Shown here piece by piece: positions 1-7,280 of a stretch of 17,812 nt of DNA. Each line of letters opens with the position of its first letter. Position 1 is the stretch's first letter. The notes under the pieces are model-generated. The model had not been told where the DNA came from and searched no databases. It saw only the letters and a program-made list of their open reading frames with translations. Made by a program: the position numbers and the translations under genes. The DNA comes from Helicobacter sp. (GTDB lineage Bacteria; Campylobacterota; Campylobacteria; Campylobacterales; Helicobacteraceae), in assembly GCF_014799995.1 (NCBI RefSeq), contig NZ_JAAVGY010000018.1, forward strand, positions 1 to 17,812. The letters run 5' to 3'.

Positions 1-90
1 CCCCACTATTTTATTAAAAGAAATCATACAAAGCCCAAGCTTGTAAGCCAAGTGGTTTTGGATTCTCTCTTTGGCGGAATAGGGATTCAT
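1..90 (-). CDS. N-terminal fragment of an unidentified protein, cut by the window edge
   Basis: An open frame starts at ATG 90-88 and runs without a stop to base 1, giving 30 codons (MNPYSAKERIQNHLAYKLG, then continuing). It is preceded by a very good Shine-Dalgarno site, AAAGGAGA, about 4 bases before the ATG. The ATG overlaps the TGA of rluB (ATGA), so translational coupling to rluB is likely. The segment AKERIQNHLAYKLG resembles a short N-terminal helix I associate with some Campylobacterota cell-surface or glycan-biosynthesis proteins, but this is only an impression. No function can be assigned from 30 residues. The start itself is well supported by the ribosome binding site and the overlap. 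Confidence 0.6.
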   Translation of the reverse strand, partial: MNPYSAKERIQNHLAYKLGLCMISFNKIVG

Positions 91-878
91 TTTGTCTCCT
101 TTGGCTTGTTCTGTGGATTTTGGGATTCTATCTCTCTTAAGAATGCGTGGAGTTTGTTGTATTCTTTGCGCTCTAGGAATCTCACCTTTTGCGTTGGGAG
201 ATTGTTTAGATGCACGAATCCATACGCAATGCGCTTCAAATCTAATACCTCTAGTCCAAAATGTGCGAAAAATCGGCGAAGTTCTCGGTTTTTCCCCTCT
301 GTAATTGCCACTTTAATTTTGGAGTATTTTGGAGTATTTTTAATACAAGTATAACTCGCAAAGGGGGCGAAATCCATTGATTTAATCTTGCTTTTATGGT
401 GTGCGCCTGCACTTGCATCGCTTAGGCTTAAACCCGATTCCATTGCGTCAAAGACATTCTCTGTAATTTTGCCTGATAATTTGAGCAGATAGACGCGCTC
501 TAAATTGCTTTCCATAAGGGCGCGCGCAATTTTAACATTATCGCTAAGCAAGAGTAATCCCTCACTAGCGAAGTCTAGTCTCCCCACAGGTGTAAAATGC
601 GCAAATCGTTTGGGGAGGGAATCAAAAATCACGCGTCTTTCGCGATTGTCTTTTTTGCTTACAAGTTCGCCTTTGGGTTTGTTATAGACAATCAGTGTGT
701 ATGCGTCTTGCGTTTTTAACAATTTGCCATTAAGATAGACTTTTGTATTCTCTTGCACTTGATAGGAGAAGTCTGTGATGATTACGTGTTGGATACTCAC
801 CTTGCCTTCAAGGATTAGTTTATCCGCCTCGCGTCTTGAATATTTGGAATGGTGTGCAATGTATTGATTGAGTCTCAT
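87..878 (-). CDS. rluB: 23S rRNA pseudouridine synthase, RluB/RsuA family
   Basis: A 263-residue enzyme that isomerises a uridine in ribosomal RNA to pseudouridine, acting in the cytoplasm on the ribosome. An S4 RNA-binding domain covers about residues 2-60 (MRLNQYIAHH, SRREADKLI). The catalytic core follows, with NKPKG at 66-70, the family motif GRLDFASEGLLL at 99-110 (catalytic Asp102), and EGKNRELRRF at 194-203, equivalent to EGRNRQVRRM. Length fits RluB/RsuA; which uridine is modified cannot be read from sequence. The frame stays open to 965, but ATG 878 is chosen because it gives the standard S4 start and follows the upstream stop by one base (TAAAATG). It is in one transcription unit with the SUI1-like gene and dnaE, and overlaps the next gene by ATGA. 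As I recall, H. pylori also has this gene beside dnaE. A 10-bp tandem duplication lies inside it at 321-340. Confidence 0.9.
   Translation of the reverse strand: MRLNQYIAHHSKYSRREADKLILEGKVSIQHVIITDFSYQVQENTKVYLNGKLLKTQDAYTLIVYNKPKGELVSKKDNRERRVIFDSLPKRFAHFTPVGRLDFASEGLLLLSDNVKIARALMESNLERVYLLKLSGKITENVFDAMESGLSLSDASAGAHHKSKIKSMDFAPFASYTCIKNTPKYSKIKVAITEGKNRELRRFFAHFGLEVLDLKRIAYGFVHLNNLPTQKVRFLERKEYNKLHAFLREIESQNPQNKPKETK
321..340. repeat. 10-bp tandem duplication inside rluB
   Basis: GGAGTATTTT is present twice in direct tandem (321-330 and 331-340), preceded by a further ATTTT. On the coding strand it encodes part of TPKYSKIK. The unit is not a multiple of three, so gain or loss of one copy would shift the rluB frame. 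Two copies is too short for strong slippage. Confidence 0.85.
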
Positions 879-879
879 T

Positions 880-1245
880 TTATTTCTTGAATCTAAATTT
901 TCGTTCTTTGAGGAAGTTTTTAAGGTTTTCTTTGTGCTTGCCTTGCAAGACAAGAGAGATTCCATTGTCTTTTTCCTCTAGTTTTCCTCCGCTTGCAAAA
1001 TGTTTTTTTGCTTGTTTTAGAATCTCTTGCATTTCCTCTTTGCTTTGATAGAAAATCCCGCAACGCGTAATGTCTTTGCCTCCTGCTTTTTCCTCGTTAA
1101 TGCTTAAAAAATAAGAATCTCTTTCTTTGAGAGTGATTGCTTTTTTGCAAATGCACGCACTTTTTAGTTCTCCGCATTTTTTGCATAAGGTATCTAGTGC
1201 GTCTTCAAATTTCGCACCAATGGTGAGGCTTTCTAGTTTTGCCAT
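880..1245 (-). CDS. yciH: SUI1/YciH-like translation factor (eIF1 family)
   Basis: A 121-residue protein whose C-terminal half fits the SUI1/eIF1 fold: ASGGKLEEKDNGISLVLQG followed by KHKENLKNFLKERKF aligns with E. coli YciH GGAVKDGVIEIQGDKRDLLKSLLEAKG. SUI1 proteins bind the small ribosomal subunit near the P site and influence start selection; the bacterial role is modest and poorly fixed. The N-terminal part carries Cys21, Cys24, Cys31 and Cys33 (CxxCx6CxC), a possible zinc knuckle like that of archaeal homologues (CPxCGLPxxLCVC). The ATG lies inside dnaE, overlapping its last 13 bases, and the stop is one base before rluB, so the three genes are probably co-translated. Only a weak GAGGA lies upstream. 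The SUI1 assignment is fairly firm from the C-terminal pattern. Confidence 0.75.
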   Translation of the reverse strand: MAKLESLTIGAKFEDALDTLCKKCGELKSACICKKAITLKERDSYFLSINEEKAGGKDITRCGIFYQSKEEMQEILKQAKKHFASGGKLEEKDNGISLVLQGKHKENLKNFLKERKFRFKK

Positions 1246-4200
1246 TGGAGTCCGCTCAATTCCTCTTTGATTTCGCTATGCACAGACAAGGCACTAATCA
1301 TCTCTAATTCTTGCGTTTGTGTTCTAAAGAGAATCCTAAGTTCGCGTTTGCCTTGATGTCGCAGTGCAGCGTCTTTTAAAAGACGCAGAATGTTTGCATC
1401 AGTATGTGCGTCTAGCACGAGTGTCAGAGGTTCGCTAATGTCTGTCTTTTGAATCGTGAAATTTACCTTTTCTTTTTGTGCTTCTGCTAAAGTTAAGACT
1501 TTTTCCGCCTTTAATTTTTTGGTTTCATCTTGTTCTTGCACGAGGCATTTTACTGCAATGGGTGCTTCTTTATTCTCCCTTTCTTCAAGCTGTTTTAGGG
1601 TTTGCTCAAAAATAGTTAATTCCACACTGCCGTACAAATCTTGCAGCTTTAAGATTCCATAACGTTTGCCTGTTTTTGAAAACTTACTAATAATGTCTTC
1701 TACCTTTCCCACAATCAAAATATGGCTGTTTTCTGCAATGTCTTTGATTTGGTTTGTGGAAGTGCAATCAATAGATTTGAAGATTTCTTTGTATTCGTCT
1801 AAAGGGTGTCCTGAAGCATAGAATCCCAAACTTTCTTTTTCAAATTCCAAGATTTGTTTTTGGCTAAATTCTTCATAATGTTCCAAATCAATATGGATTG
1901 CGGTTAGTTCCTCATCATCGCCAAAAAGCGAATTTTCCGCTTCTTTTTTGGCGTTTTGTGCTGCTTTTGCGGCTTCTGTTAGGGATTCTATTTGCTCTAA
2001 GAGAGATTTGCGTGTGTGGTTGAAACAATCCATTGCACCACTTTTGATGAACGCTTCCAATGCTTTTTTATTGACTTTTTGCGGGTCAATGCGTCCCAAG
2101 AAATCTTCTAAGTCTTTAAAATCTCCATTGGTTTTGCGCTCATCTAAAATAATGTTGATAGCGACTTCTCCCGCTCCTTTAATCGCTCCAAGTCCAAACA
2201 AAATACAACTTTCTCCTTTAATGTCCGCAACACTAAATTCTAATTCTGATTTTTGAAGATTGGGAGGAAGCACTTTAATGCCCATTTGATTGGCTTCTTC
2301 AATGTATTCTACGATTTTATCTGTATCGTTTTTTTCTGAAGTAAGCAGTGCCGCCATAAATTCTCTAGGATAATAAGTTTTTAAATAGGCTGTTTCAAAA
2401 GTTACCATTGCATAGGCGGCAGAGTGGGATTTGTTGAATCCATAACCTGCGAATTTAACAATGAGTTCCCATAGCTCCTCTGCTTTTGTCTTATCAAATC
2501 CTTGTGCAACTGCGCCATCGGCAAATTTGCTTTTATTATCCGCCATAATTTTTGCGTCTTTTTTCCCCATTGCGCGGCGGATAAGGTCTGCTCCTCCTAG
2601 ACTAAAACCACCAATTCTTTGCACGATTTGCATTACTTGTTCTTGATAAACAATCGTGCCATAAGTGGGGCGCAAGATAGGTTCTAATTCGGGAAACATA
2701 TAAATAATTGGTGCTTTTCCGTGTTTTCTATCAATAAAATCACTGACCATTCCAGATTCTAACGGACCCGGACGCCCCAATGCAATAATCGCAATAATAT
2801 CTTCAAAAGTGCTTGGGCGCATTCGTTTGTTAATCCCTTGAAACATACTAGATTCTATTTGAAAAACCCCCAGAGTATTGCCGCTTTGTAGAGTTTCATA
2901 GACTTTTTTATCATCTACATCTACATTTAAAAAGTCTATCTCCTTGCCATAATTTTGCTTGATGAGCTTGAGCGCATTATCAATCAGAGTAAGGGTTTTC
3001 AAGCCCAAAAAGTCAAATTTAATCAAATCCACATCTTCAAGATATTTCATAGAATATTGTGTCGCAATGATTCCGTCTCGTTGTGAGCGATAAAGCGGGG
3101 CTTTGTGCCATAGCTCTTGTTTGGAATCAATCACAACTGCCGCCGCGTGTGTGCCGGGATTCCGCTTCGTGTTTTCTAAAATCAATGCAAATTCCCATAC
3201 TTTTTTGGCAAGCGGATTGGTGGCGAGGAGTTCGGCGATTTTTGCTTCTTTATTGTAAGCATCTTCAAGCGTGATTTCTAGCTCTTTGGGAATCAGTTTC
3301 GCAAATGCGTCTGCCTCACCATAAGGCATTCCCATTACGCGCGCGACATCGCGAATCACAGCTTTTGCTTTCATCATACCAAAGGTAATGACTTGTGCGA
3401 CATTATGACGTCCATATTTTTCTGTAACATAGTCTAAAATCTCTCCCCGCCGACTTTGGCAAAAGTCCATATCAATATCGGGCATACTGACGCGTTCGGG
3501 ATTGAGGAATCTCTCAAAGAGCAAATCGTATTTCATTGGGTCAATATTGGTAATTTCCAAACAAAATGCAACCAAGCTTCCCGCTGCACTTCCACGACCG
3601 GGACCGACAGGGATTCCACGTTCTTTCGCTGCACGCACGAAATCCCAAACAATCAGCATATAGCCGGGAAATTTCATTTTATTGATGATTTCAATCTCTC
3701 TTTCTAGTCGCTCTTTGTATTCTTGATGACGACTAGAATCCACATTGGCAAGACGTTTTTCCAAGCCTTGACGACATTTGTAAGTGAAGTATTCGCTATC
3801 TTGTGTGAAGTCTAATCCCTCTGCCTGTGCATATTCTTGCGTGAATTTGAAGCTAGGAGGTGTCGGGTCGCCCAAATGAAGCTCCAAATCGCATTTGTTT
3901 GCAATCTCTTGCGTGTTTTCAAGGGCTTCTGGCAAATCCGCATAGAGTTCTGCCATTTGTGCAGGGGTTTTAATATAAAACTCTTGCACGGTGTGGTGCA
4001 TACGATTGGGGTCGTTGAAGTCTTTTCCAAATCCGATACAAAATGCAACTTCTTGTGCGGTAGAATCGCCTTTATAGGTGTAGTGTGTGTCATTGGTTGC
4101 AATGATTTTAATGCCTGTTTCTTGGGATAATTTAAGGAGTTGGTTATCAATGAGTTGTTGTTCTTGGATTCCGTGTCGCATCAATTCTAAATAAAAATCC

Positions 4201-4727
4201 TCGCCAAAAATCTCTTTATATTCAAGCGCGACTTCTTTTGCTCGTTCATAACCCTTGCGCCCTTTGTTGTCGTCTTTTTTAAGGTTAAGATGCCATTGCA
4301 CTTCGCCATTGAGACAAGCACTGCTGCAAATCAATCCCGCGCTATGCTCTCGTAGCATTTTTTTGCTAATACGCGGTTTCATATGGAATCCATAAAGGCA
4401 AGCCTGCGAGCTTAGAAACATAAGATTCTTATAACCCTCTAGGTTTTTGGCATAGAGACACAAATGGAATCGCTGATTGTTTTTGTCGCTGATTTCTTCT
4501 GCGTTATGCAAATAAGCTTCCATACCTAAAATAGGCTTAATCCCCTCCGCTTTCATTGCTTTATAAAATTCAATTGCACCAAACATATTTCCGTGGTCGG
4601 TAATTGCCACACTCTCCATACCATATTCTTTGATTTTTTTGGCTAGAGTTTTGATTTTGTTCAATCCATCAAGCAAAGAATATTCGGTATGCAAATGCAA
4701 ATGTGTAAATTTTGGTGTTTGACTCAT
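1233..4727 (-). CDS. dnaE: DNA polymerase III alpha subunit
   Basis: The 1164-residue catalytic subunit of the replicative polymerase, close to the usual DnaE length. An N-terminal PHP domain is visible (HLHLHTEYSLLDG at 9-21, DHGNMFG at 44-50, ATNDTHY at 210-216). The polymerase core has GPGRGSAAGSL at 376-385, the catalytic Asp pair in PDIDMDF (Asp417 and Asp419), and the third catalytic Asp in KFDFLGLKTL (Asp572). HhH and fingers regions follow. NSLFG at 932-936 sits where E. coli has the beta-clamp peptide QADMFG. An OB domain spans about 1003-1082 (ILIVGKVEDII), with a short C-terminal tail. The start ATG 4727 has AAAGGCAGATA in front. Unlike E. coli, the PHP domain keeps the HxH and DH metal ligands. 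It is first in a unit with the SUI1-like gene and rluB. Confidence 0.98.
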   Translation of the reverse strand: MSQTPKFTHLHLHTEYSLLDGLNKIKTLAKKIKEYGMESVAITDHGNMFGAIEFYKAMKAEGIKPILGMEAYLHNAEEISDKNNQRFHLCLYAKNLEGYKNLMFLSSQACLYGFHMKPRISKKMLREHSAGLICSSACLNGEVQWHLNLKKDDNKGRKGYERAKEVALEYKEIFGEDFYLELMRHGIQEQQLIDNQLLKLSQETGIKIIATNDTHYTYKGDSTAQEVAFCIGFGKDFNDPNRMHHTVQEFYIKTPAQMAELYADLPEALENTQEIANKCDLELHLGDPTPPSFKFTQEYAQAEGLDFTQDSEYFTYKCRQGLEKRLANVDSSRHQEYKERLEREIEIINKMKFPGYMLIVWDFVRAAKERGIPVGPGRGSAAGSLVAFCLEITNIDPMKYDLLFERFLNPERVSMPDIDMDFCQSRRGEILDYVTEKYGRHNVAQVITFGMMKAKAVIRDVARVMGMPYGEADAFAKLIPKELEITLEDAYNKEAKIAELLATNPLAKKVWEFALILENTKRNPGTHAAAVVIDSKQELWHKAPLYRSQRDGIIATQYSMKYLEDVDLIKFDFLGLKTLTLIDNALKLIKQNYGKEIDFLNVDVDDKKVYETLQSGNTLGVFQIESSMFQGINKRMRPSTFEDIIAIIALGRPGPLESGMVSDFIDRKHGKAPIIYMFPELEPILRPTYGTIVYQEQVMQIVQRIGGFSLGGADLIRRAMGKKDAKIMADNKSKFADGAVAQGFDKTKAEELWELIVKFAGYGFNKSHSAAYAMVTFETAYLKTYYPREFMAALLTSEKNDTDKIVEYIEEANQMGIKVLPPNLQKSELEFSVADIKGESCILFGLGAIKGAGEVAINIILDERKTNGDFKDLEDFLGRIDPQKVNKKALEAFIKSGAMDCFNHTRKSLLEQIESLTEAAKAAQNAKKEAENSLFGDDEELTAIHIDLEHYEEFSQKQILEFEKESLGFYASGHPLDEYKEIFKSIDCTSTNQIKDIAENSHILIVGKVEDIISKFSKTGKRYGILKLQDLYGSVELTIFEQTLKQLEERENKEAPIAVKCLVQEQDETKKLKAEKVLTLAEAQKEKVNFTIQKTDISEPLTLVLDAHTDANILRLLKDAALRHQGKRELRILFRTQTQELEMISALSVHSEIKEELSGLQWQN

Positions 4728-4765
4728 TATCTGCCTTTGTGAGATATTTTAATCTGCGATTCTAG

Positions 4766-4771
4766 CTTATA
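4766..4771 (-). promoter_or_regulatory. Candidate -10 element for dnaE
   Basis: TATAAG on the minus strand lies about 39 bases upstream of the dnaE ATG, within AT-rich sequence (GTATTTATAAGCTAGAAT). There is no convincing -35 box, which is common for sigma-70 promoters in Campylobacterota. TAGAAT just downstream is an alternative. Confidence 0.3.
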
Positions 4772-4820
4772 AATACTAATAGAGTGATTAAGTTTTGTTG
4801 AATGTAGGAAATAAGATATT

Positions 4821-4849
4821 CTAAGAATCCCTAAGGATTCTTAGGGATT
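4821..4849 (-). terminator. Hairpin downstream of cjaA, between cjaA and dnaE
   Basis: CTAAGAATCC (4821-4830) and GGATTCTTAG (4835-4844) form a perfect 10-bp stem with a CTAA loop, starting 13 bases after the cjaA stop. A second stem, AATCCCTAA (4826-4834) with TTAGGGATT (4841-4849), uses overlapping bases, so only one can form at a time. On the minus strand the following bases are only moderately U-rich (AATATCTTATTT). It is probably a terminator or 3'-end stabiliser of cjaA mRNA, placed just before the dnaE promoter. Confidence 0.55.
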
Positions 4850-4856
4850 TGGAGAA

Positions 4857-5696
4857 TTATTTGGCAATTAGCACAGCTTCTCTTTGGTCTTCTCCATAAA
4901 TAGGAGCGAGTGTTTTGGCGTAAGCTTCTTGCATAAAGCCATTTTCGTTTAATGTTTTTATCTCGTGATTTAACCATTCTAGCAATGCTTTATCGCCTTT
5001 TTTGACCGCTGGAGCAATCACATCTTCCTCGCCTAACTTTCCGATTCCAACTTCAAATCCGGGATTTTCTTGTGCCCACGCAAAAACAAGCAAATTGTCG
5101 TGTGCTAATGCTACACCTCTGCCGTCCTTAAGAGCCAAGAATGCTTCTGTGTTTTGGTCGTATTTTAAAAGCTCAATTTCAGGGTGATTTTTCGTGAAGT
5201 AAAAATCCGCAGTTGTGCCTTTGTTGATGATGAGTTTTTTGCCCTTTAAGTCTTCTACGCTTTGAATCTCACCATTTTTTGACACAACACCAAGAGCAAC
5301 TTTCATATAAGGTGTTGCGAAATCCACCATTTCTTCTCTTTCTCTTGTTTGTGTGAAGTTTGCCATAATAATATCTACTTTGCTGCTTTTTAGAAATTCT
5401 ACACGACTTGCTGCTTCTACTAGCTCAAACTTGACTTTACTAGAATCTCCCAAAAGGTCTTGAGCAATTTTGCGTGAAATATAGACATCAAATCCATCAT
5501 TTTCTCCTTTATCATTGATAAATCCAAAGGGCGGTTTATCGCTGAAAACACCAATCGTAACGACTCCCTTTTGCTTAATGGATTCTAAGCCATTGGCAGT
5601 CTTTTCTCCATTTGTATTATTTCCACAACCTATAAGCAATGCCCCAAAAGCAAAGGCGAAAAGGGTTAAAAATAGCCTTGAAAACAACTTTTTCAT
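4857..5696 (-). CDS. cjaA: CjaA-type cysteine/amino-acid-binding lipoprotein of an ABC transporter
   Basis: A 279-residue solute-binding protein of family 3. An N-terminal lipoprotein signal (MKKLFSRLFLTLFAFAFGAL) ends in the lipobox LIGC, with lipidated Cys24. The mature part is SBP_bac_3 over about 44-270: VVTIGVFSDKPPFGF at 45-59, EAASRVEFLKSSKVDIIMAN at 94-113, DFATPYMKVALGV at 125-137, and NKGTTADFYFT at 158-168. These blocks match Campylobacter jejuni CjaA closely as I remember it, a surface-exposed cysteine-binding protein and a known antigen. It would capture cysteine or a related amino acid in the periplasm and pass it to an inner-membrane permease. No permease or ATPase gene is adjacent, so its partners are encoded elsewhere. 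ATG 5696 has AAGGAAAA ahead of it. The exact ligand is inferred from homology. Confidence 0.9.
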   Translation of the reverse strand: MKKLFSRLFLTLFAFAFGALLIGCGNNTNGEKTANGLESIKQKGVVTIGVFSDKPPFGFINDKGENDGFDVYISRKIAQDLLGDSSKVKFELVEAASRVEFLKSSKVDIIMANFTQTREREEMVDFATPYMKVALGVVSKNGEIQSVEDLKGKKLIINKGTTADFYFTKNHPEIELLKYDQNTEAFLALKDGRGVALAHDNLLVFAWAQENPGFEVGIGKLGEEDVIAPAVKKGDKALLEWLNHEIKTLNENGFMQEAYAKTLAPIYGEDQREAVLIAK

Positions 5697-5745
5697 TGAT
5701 TTTCCTTAAAAATTAATTTGCAAAAATGCAGTGGAATTTTAACAA

Positions 5746-5789
5746 TAAAACCTTAAATTACATATTGTATTATGGAATTTAAGGTTTTA
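5746..5789 (-). promoter_or_regulatory. 14-bp inverted repeat enclosing a candidate cjaA -10 element
   Basis: TAAAACCTTAAATT (5746-5759) is perfectly repeated in inverse as AATTTAAGGTTTTA (5776-5789), with a 16-base centre. The centre contains TACAAT on the minus strand (5769-5764), a plausible -10 for cjaA about 68 bases before its ATG. The element could be an operator around the promoter, or a long-loop terminator of the aminotransferase gene, because U-rich sequence follows on the minus strand. A small AT-rich hairpin (AATTATC 5810-5816 with GATAATT 5822-5828) lies between it and the aminotransferase stop. Confidence 0.45.
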
Positions 5790-5851
5790 AAATTAAGGAT
5801 TCCTTACGAAATTATCGCAAGGATAATTGCAGAATCTTAAAATAAGCAAAC

Positions 5852-7024
5852 CTAATGTTTTTCGCAGTAGTTTTTGATTCTTTCAATGCCTTTTGCAATA
5901 CTTTCTAAATCTGTGGCAAAGGAGAATCTGAAATATCCGTCCATTCCGAAGCCAATGCCCGGCACGACAGCCACACCCACATTTTCTAATAAATCTTTGC
6001 AAAACTGCATAGAATCTTTAGAGATTTCTGCACAATGGACAAAGAGATAGAATGCCCCATCGGGTTTGCTAACCTTTAAGCCTTGAATCGCATTGAGTTT
6101 TTCGCAAGCAAAATCTCTTCGTTCCTTAAAGGCTTGGCGCATTCTTTCAATGTCTTTATCTGCACTGCCATCAAGCCCTGCAATTGCGGCTTTTTGAGTG
6201 ATAGAGTTAATGTTAGAAAGAGATTGGCTCTGAAAGTCATTAATGAGTTTGCAGAGTTTTTGGTCTTTGCTCGCAAGATAGCCCATACGCCACCCCGTCA
6301 TTGCAACCGCCTTGCTAAGCCCATTAATCGTAATAGTGCGCTCACACATATCTTGACTAATGCTAGCAGGAGAAACAAATGTGCCATCGTAGATTAGTTT
6401 TTCATAAATTTCATCGCTAAGCACCCAAACATTTGTGTCTTTCAATACCGAAGCAATCTCTTCTAGTTCGGTTTTAGAATATACCATTCCGGTAGGATTA
6501 GAGGGTGTCGTGAGGACTAGCATTTTGGTTTTAGGAGTAATGGCTTGTTTGAGTTGTTCTTTTGTGATTTTGAAATGATTTTCTTGTGTGGTTTGGATAA
6601 AAACATTCTTTCCATTACTGAAAGTAACAAGTTCAGGATAGGTTACCCAATAAGGACAAGGAATAATCACTTCATCATCTTTTTCGATTAGGGCTTGAAA
6701 GACATTGAAAAGTGAGTGTTTCGCACCGCTATTGACAATGATTTCTTTTGTAGAATATTCTAAGTTGTTGTCCCGTTTGAGTTTCTCGCTAATGGCGTTT
6801 AATAATTCCGGGATTCCAGCCACAGCAGTGTATTTGGTAAAACCCTCATTGATAGCTTTGATTGCTGCGTCTTTCACAACTTGAGGTGTATCAAAATCTG
6901 GCTCACCCGCAGAGAAAGAAAGAATGTCTTTTCCTTGAGATTTTAGCTCTCTTGCGAGTGTGCTAATCGCAATGGTAATAGATTCGGATAATTTAGTGAT
7001 TCTGCCTGCATAATGTGCCTGCAT
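5852..7024 (-). CDS. aspB: Pyridoxal-phosphate aspartate aminotransferase (class I)
   Basis: A 390-residue cytoplasmic enzyme of aminotransferase class I, subgroup I-gamma. It moves the amino group between aspartate and 2-oxoglutarate and may accept other substrates such as prephenate. Visible family features: SAGEPDFDTP at 38-47, the aromatic block CPYWVTYPE at 123-131, SNPTG at 175-179 (Asn176 binds the cofactor), SDEIY at 203-207 (Asp204 and Tyr207), SKAVAMTGWRMGY at 237-249 with the Schiff-base Lys238 and phosphate-binding Arg246, and FRFSFA at 365-370 with substrate-carboxylate Arg366. All are intact. ATG 7024 follows a strong AAGGAG. The gene is divergent from groES and upstream of cjaA on the same strand, separated from it by 155 bases with inverted repeats. 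The symbol follows usage in H. pylori and C. jejuni; substrate preference is inferred. Confidence 0.92.
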   Translation of the reverse strand: MQAHYAGRITKLSESITIAISTLARELKSQGKDILSFSAGEPDFDTPQVVKDAAIKAINEGFTKYTAVAGIPELLNAISEKLKRDNNLEYSTKEIIVNSGAKHSLFNVFQALIEKDDEVIIPCPYWVTYPELVTFSNGKNVFIQTTQENHFKITKEQLKQAITPKTKMLVLTTPSNPTGMVYSKTELEEIASVLKDTNVWVLSDEIYEKLIYDGTFVSPASISQDMCERTITINGLSKAVAMTGWRMGYLASKDQKLCKLINDFQSQSLSNINSITQKAAIAGLDGSADKDIERMRQAFKERRDFACEKLNAIQGLKVSKPDGAFYLFVHCAEISKDSMQFCKDLLENVGVAVVPGIGFGMDGYFRFSFATDLESIAKGIERIKNYCEKH

Positions 7025-7076
7025 ATAAGCTCCTTCTTATAGATTTAAGCGCAATAATAATCTACTTTTATTAAAA

Positions 7077-7082
7077 ATTATA
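7077..7082 (-). promoter_or_regulatory. -10 element of the aminotransferase gene
   Basis: TATAAT on the minus strand, perfect consensus, about 53 bases upstream of the ATG at 7024, inside T-rich sequence. No clear -35 box is seen 17 bases upstream (GCTAAT). The implied leader is about 46 nt. Confidence 0.5.
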
Positions 7083-7182
7083 TAAAATTGAATGTGCGCA
7101 TTAGCTTTGGAATCCATTAAGAAATACTTGAGGGATTCAAAGTTAAAAAATGGGGATAATAAATTTAGGATAAATACAATAT

Positions 7183-7223
7183 TTAGTAATAATGACTAAT
7201 TAATATTTAGTCTAATAGACTAA
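7183..7223. promoter_or_regulatory. Two tandem inverted repeats TTAGT-N7-ACTAA upstream of groESL
   Basis: TTAGT (7183-7187) and ACTAA (7195-7199) are separated by 7 bases. The same arrangement recurs as TTAGT (7207-7211) and ACTAA (7219-7223), where the stem extends to TTAGTCT-AAT-AGACTAA. Both left arms are part of ATTTAGT, and a further half-site ACTAAAT lies at 7242-7248, just before the groESL -35 box. The centres of the two repeats are 24 bp apart. The layout looks like operator sites for a dimeric regulator acting on groESL, on the aminotransferase gene, or on both. No CIRCE element (TTAGCACTC-N9-GAGTGCTAA) is present. The regulator is unknown. Confidence 0.5.
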
Positions 7224-7251
7224 TATTTAATGAATATTTTTACTAAATGTA

Positions 7252-7280
7252 TTGACAAGTCAAAGTTTTTGCATTATAAT
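7252..7280 (+). promoter_or_regulatory. Consensus sigma-70 promoter of groES-groEL
   Basis: TTGACA (7252-7257) and TATAAT (7275-7280) are both perfect consensus and are 17 bases apart. Transcription would begin near 7287, giving a leader of about 34 nt. The -35 box is the left half of a 12-bp palindrome, TTGAC-AA-GTCAA (7252-7263), that may be an operator. Confidence 0.88.

Noticed and set aside
879..965. Extended N-terminus of rluB to ATG 965
   Set aside because: It would overlap most of the SUI1-like gene's end and adds 29 residues with no family match. ATG 878 gives the standard S4 start.
3812..4150. 112-codon second frame inside dnaE on the same strand
   Set aside because: It lies fully within strongly conserved dnaE codons, has no family pattern, and is a shadow frame.
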